6,231 bases of DNA from Alphaproteobacteria bacterium. GTDB taxonomy: Bacteria; Pseudomonadota; Alphaproteobacteria; Caulobacterales; Caulobacteraceae. The stretch spans positions 1 to 6,231 of the forward strand of contig JAHINZ010000194.1 of assembly GCA_018895795.1 (NCBI GenBank), written 5' to 3'. Position 1 is the first letter of the stretch. Each line of letters opens with the position of its first letter. Below the pieces are notes generated by a model. It did no database searches, had not been told where the DNA came from, and saw only the letters and a program-made list of their open reading frames with translations. Both the position numbers and the translations under genes were made by a program. Below, piece by piece: positions 5,692-6,231 of this stretch.

Positions 5692-6231
5692 CGGCGATGG
5701 CCCGGTTAGGACGTCTCGTCCTCCCCCGTATGGCAGAGGGCCACATTGGCCTGTCGCATGCGGCGCGCAAAAGCGCTCCGCGCTGAAGGACGTATCGCCA
5801 ATTCCCGTGCGCGTACGAGCCCCCACACCGCTTGCCCCCAACAAATTCAACGCCCTAACCCCGCGACCCAGCGTCACGATGGAAAATCGACGCATCACCC
5901 TGCAGAACGCCCGTATCCTTCTCCTCGCCCCATCGCGGGGGAGGGCGTTCAGCTGGCGACCTGACGTGCGGTGGGGGTGGTCGAGCGGGTTCAAGAGGAC
6001 AGGGGACGTAAACCTGTCCATCGGAGGAAGGCCAAGCCTCCGCCCGTCCGAAGGTCCGCTCCGGGCCCGTCGGGAGAACCGTGGCTTGCAGCCCCTGGCT
6101 GGGTCCGGTTTCGATGACGGGGTGTCCGGAAGGGGCATAGGGTTGAACCAGACCCGCGCGCCCCGGCCAGAGGGATAACGACCACGCGGAGCGCTCCGGC
6201 CACGGCCGAAACGGTACTCCATCTACACTCA
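5692..6231. other. Gene-poor, hairpin-rich region upstream of the LOV-HTH gene
   Basis: Two long frames overlap head to head here (plus 5657-6178, minus 5665-6222), but neither shows a known domain, a good ribosome site or the strong third-position GC bias of the real genes; both look like chance frames in GC-rich DNA. Several helices can be drawn on the plus strand: GGACAGG/CCTGTCC (5997-6019), CGGAGG/CCTCCG (6022-6042), GGGTC-C-GGTTT with GAACC-A-GACCC (6101-6111 and 6145-6155), and GGAG-A-ACCGT with ACGGT-A-CTCC (6073-6082 and 6211-6220). A structured RNA is possible but unproven. I recognise no tRNA, rnpB, ssrA or SRP RNA motif. Confidence 0.35.
5914..5945 (+). repeat. Degenerate palindromic intergenic repeat, copy 4
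   Basis: The sequence begins TATCCTTCTCC, exactly as at copy 1 (214-224), and continues with CTCGCCCC...GGGGGAGGG, an imperfect hairpin. Only one end of the unit is clearly conserved, so this is a diverged or partial copy. Its translation on the plus strand gives the typical IAGEG artefact string. Confidence 0.45.

Noticed and set aside
5588..5770. Upstream extension of the LOV-HTH frame to an ATG at 5770
   Set aside because: The extra 61 residues are basic and unlike known LOV-HTH proteins, and a possible promoter lies inside the stretch.
5986..6000. GGTTCAAGA resembling a tRNA T-loop
   Set aside because: The flanking bases do not form a five-pair T stem and no acceptor or anticodon arm is found.
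6117..6140. GTCCGGAAGG resembling the SRP RNA conserved loop
   Set aside because: The surrounding asymmetric-loop bases (CAGG and AGCAG) are missing and no closing stem fits.
5657..6222. Two opposed long frames (plus 5657-6178, minus 5665-6222)
   Set aside because: Neither shows a domain, a ribosome site or strong GC bias at third positions, and the plus frame contains a repeat-derived string.

Overview
The window looks like chromosomal DNA from a GC-rich alphaproteobacterium, most likely in or near the Caulobacterales. This rests on the FtsW-MurG pair, very high GC, scarcity of GANTC (three seen by eye, consistent with CcrM methylation) and abundant short palindromic intergenic repeats. The assignment is by recognition only; no database search was run.

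Layout. Positions 1-380 hold two repeat structures with no gene: a GTCATTCCCGC-type element (about 1-155) and a pair of facing palindromic repeats (216-378). Next comes the C-terminal remnant of a VapC/PIN toxin on the minus strand (381-617). The end of a division and cell-wall (dcw-type) operon follows on the plus strand: ftsW (675-1847) and murG (1849-2934), one base apart. Facing them on the minus strand is a light module, in transcription order: an EL222-type LOV-HTH blue-light regulator (4964-5587), a xanthorhodopsin-type proton-pumping rhodopsin (3955-4722) and a Brp/Blh beta-carotene 15,15'-dioxygenase (2973-3983). Positions 5588-6231 carry the regulator's upstream region, a further degenerate repeat and hairpin-rich DNA in which I see no convincing gene.

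How the genes work together. Blh would cleave beta-carotene to retinal; the opsin binds retinal and pumps protons under green light. The opsin keeps the helix-E glycine that lets xanthorhodopsin-type pumps bind a carotenoid antenna. The regulator keeps the flavin-adduct cysteine and a recognition helix almost identical to that of EL222, so it is a good candidate for switching the opsin-blh pair on in blue light. No carotenoid synthesis genes are visible, so beta-carotene must come from elsewhere in the genome. The light module sits where many relatives have murC directly after murG, suggesting insertion into, or rearrangement at the end of, the dcw cluster.
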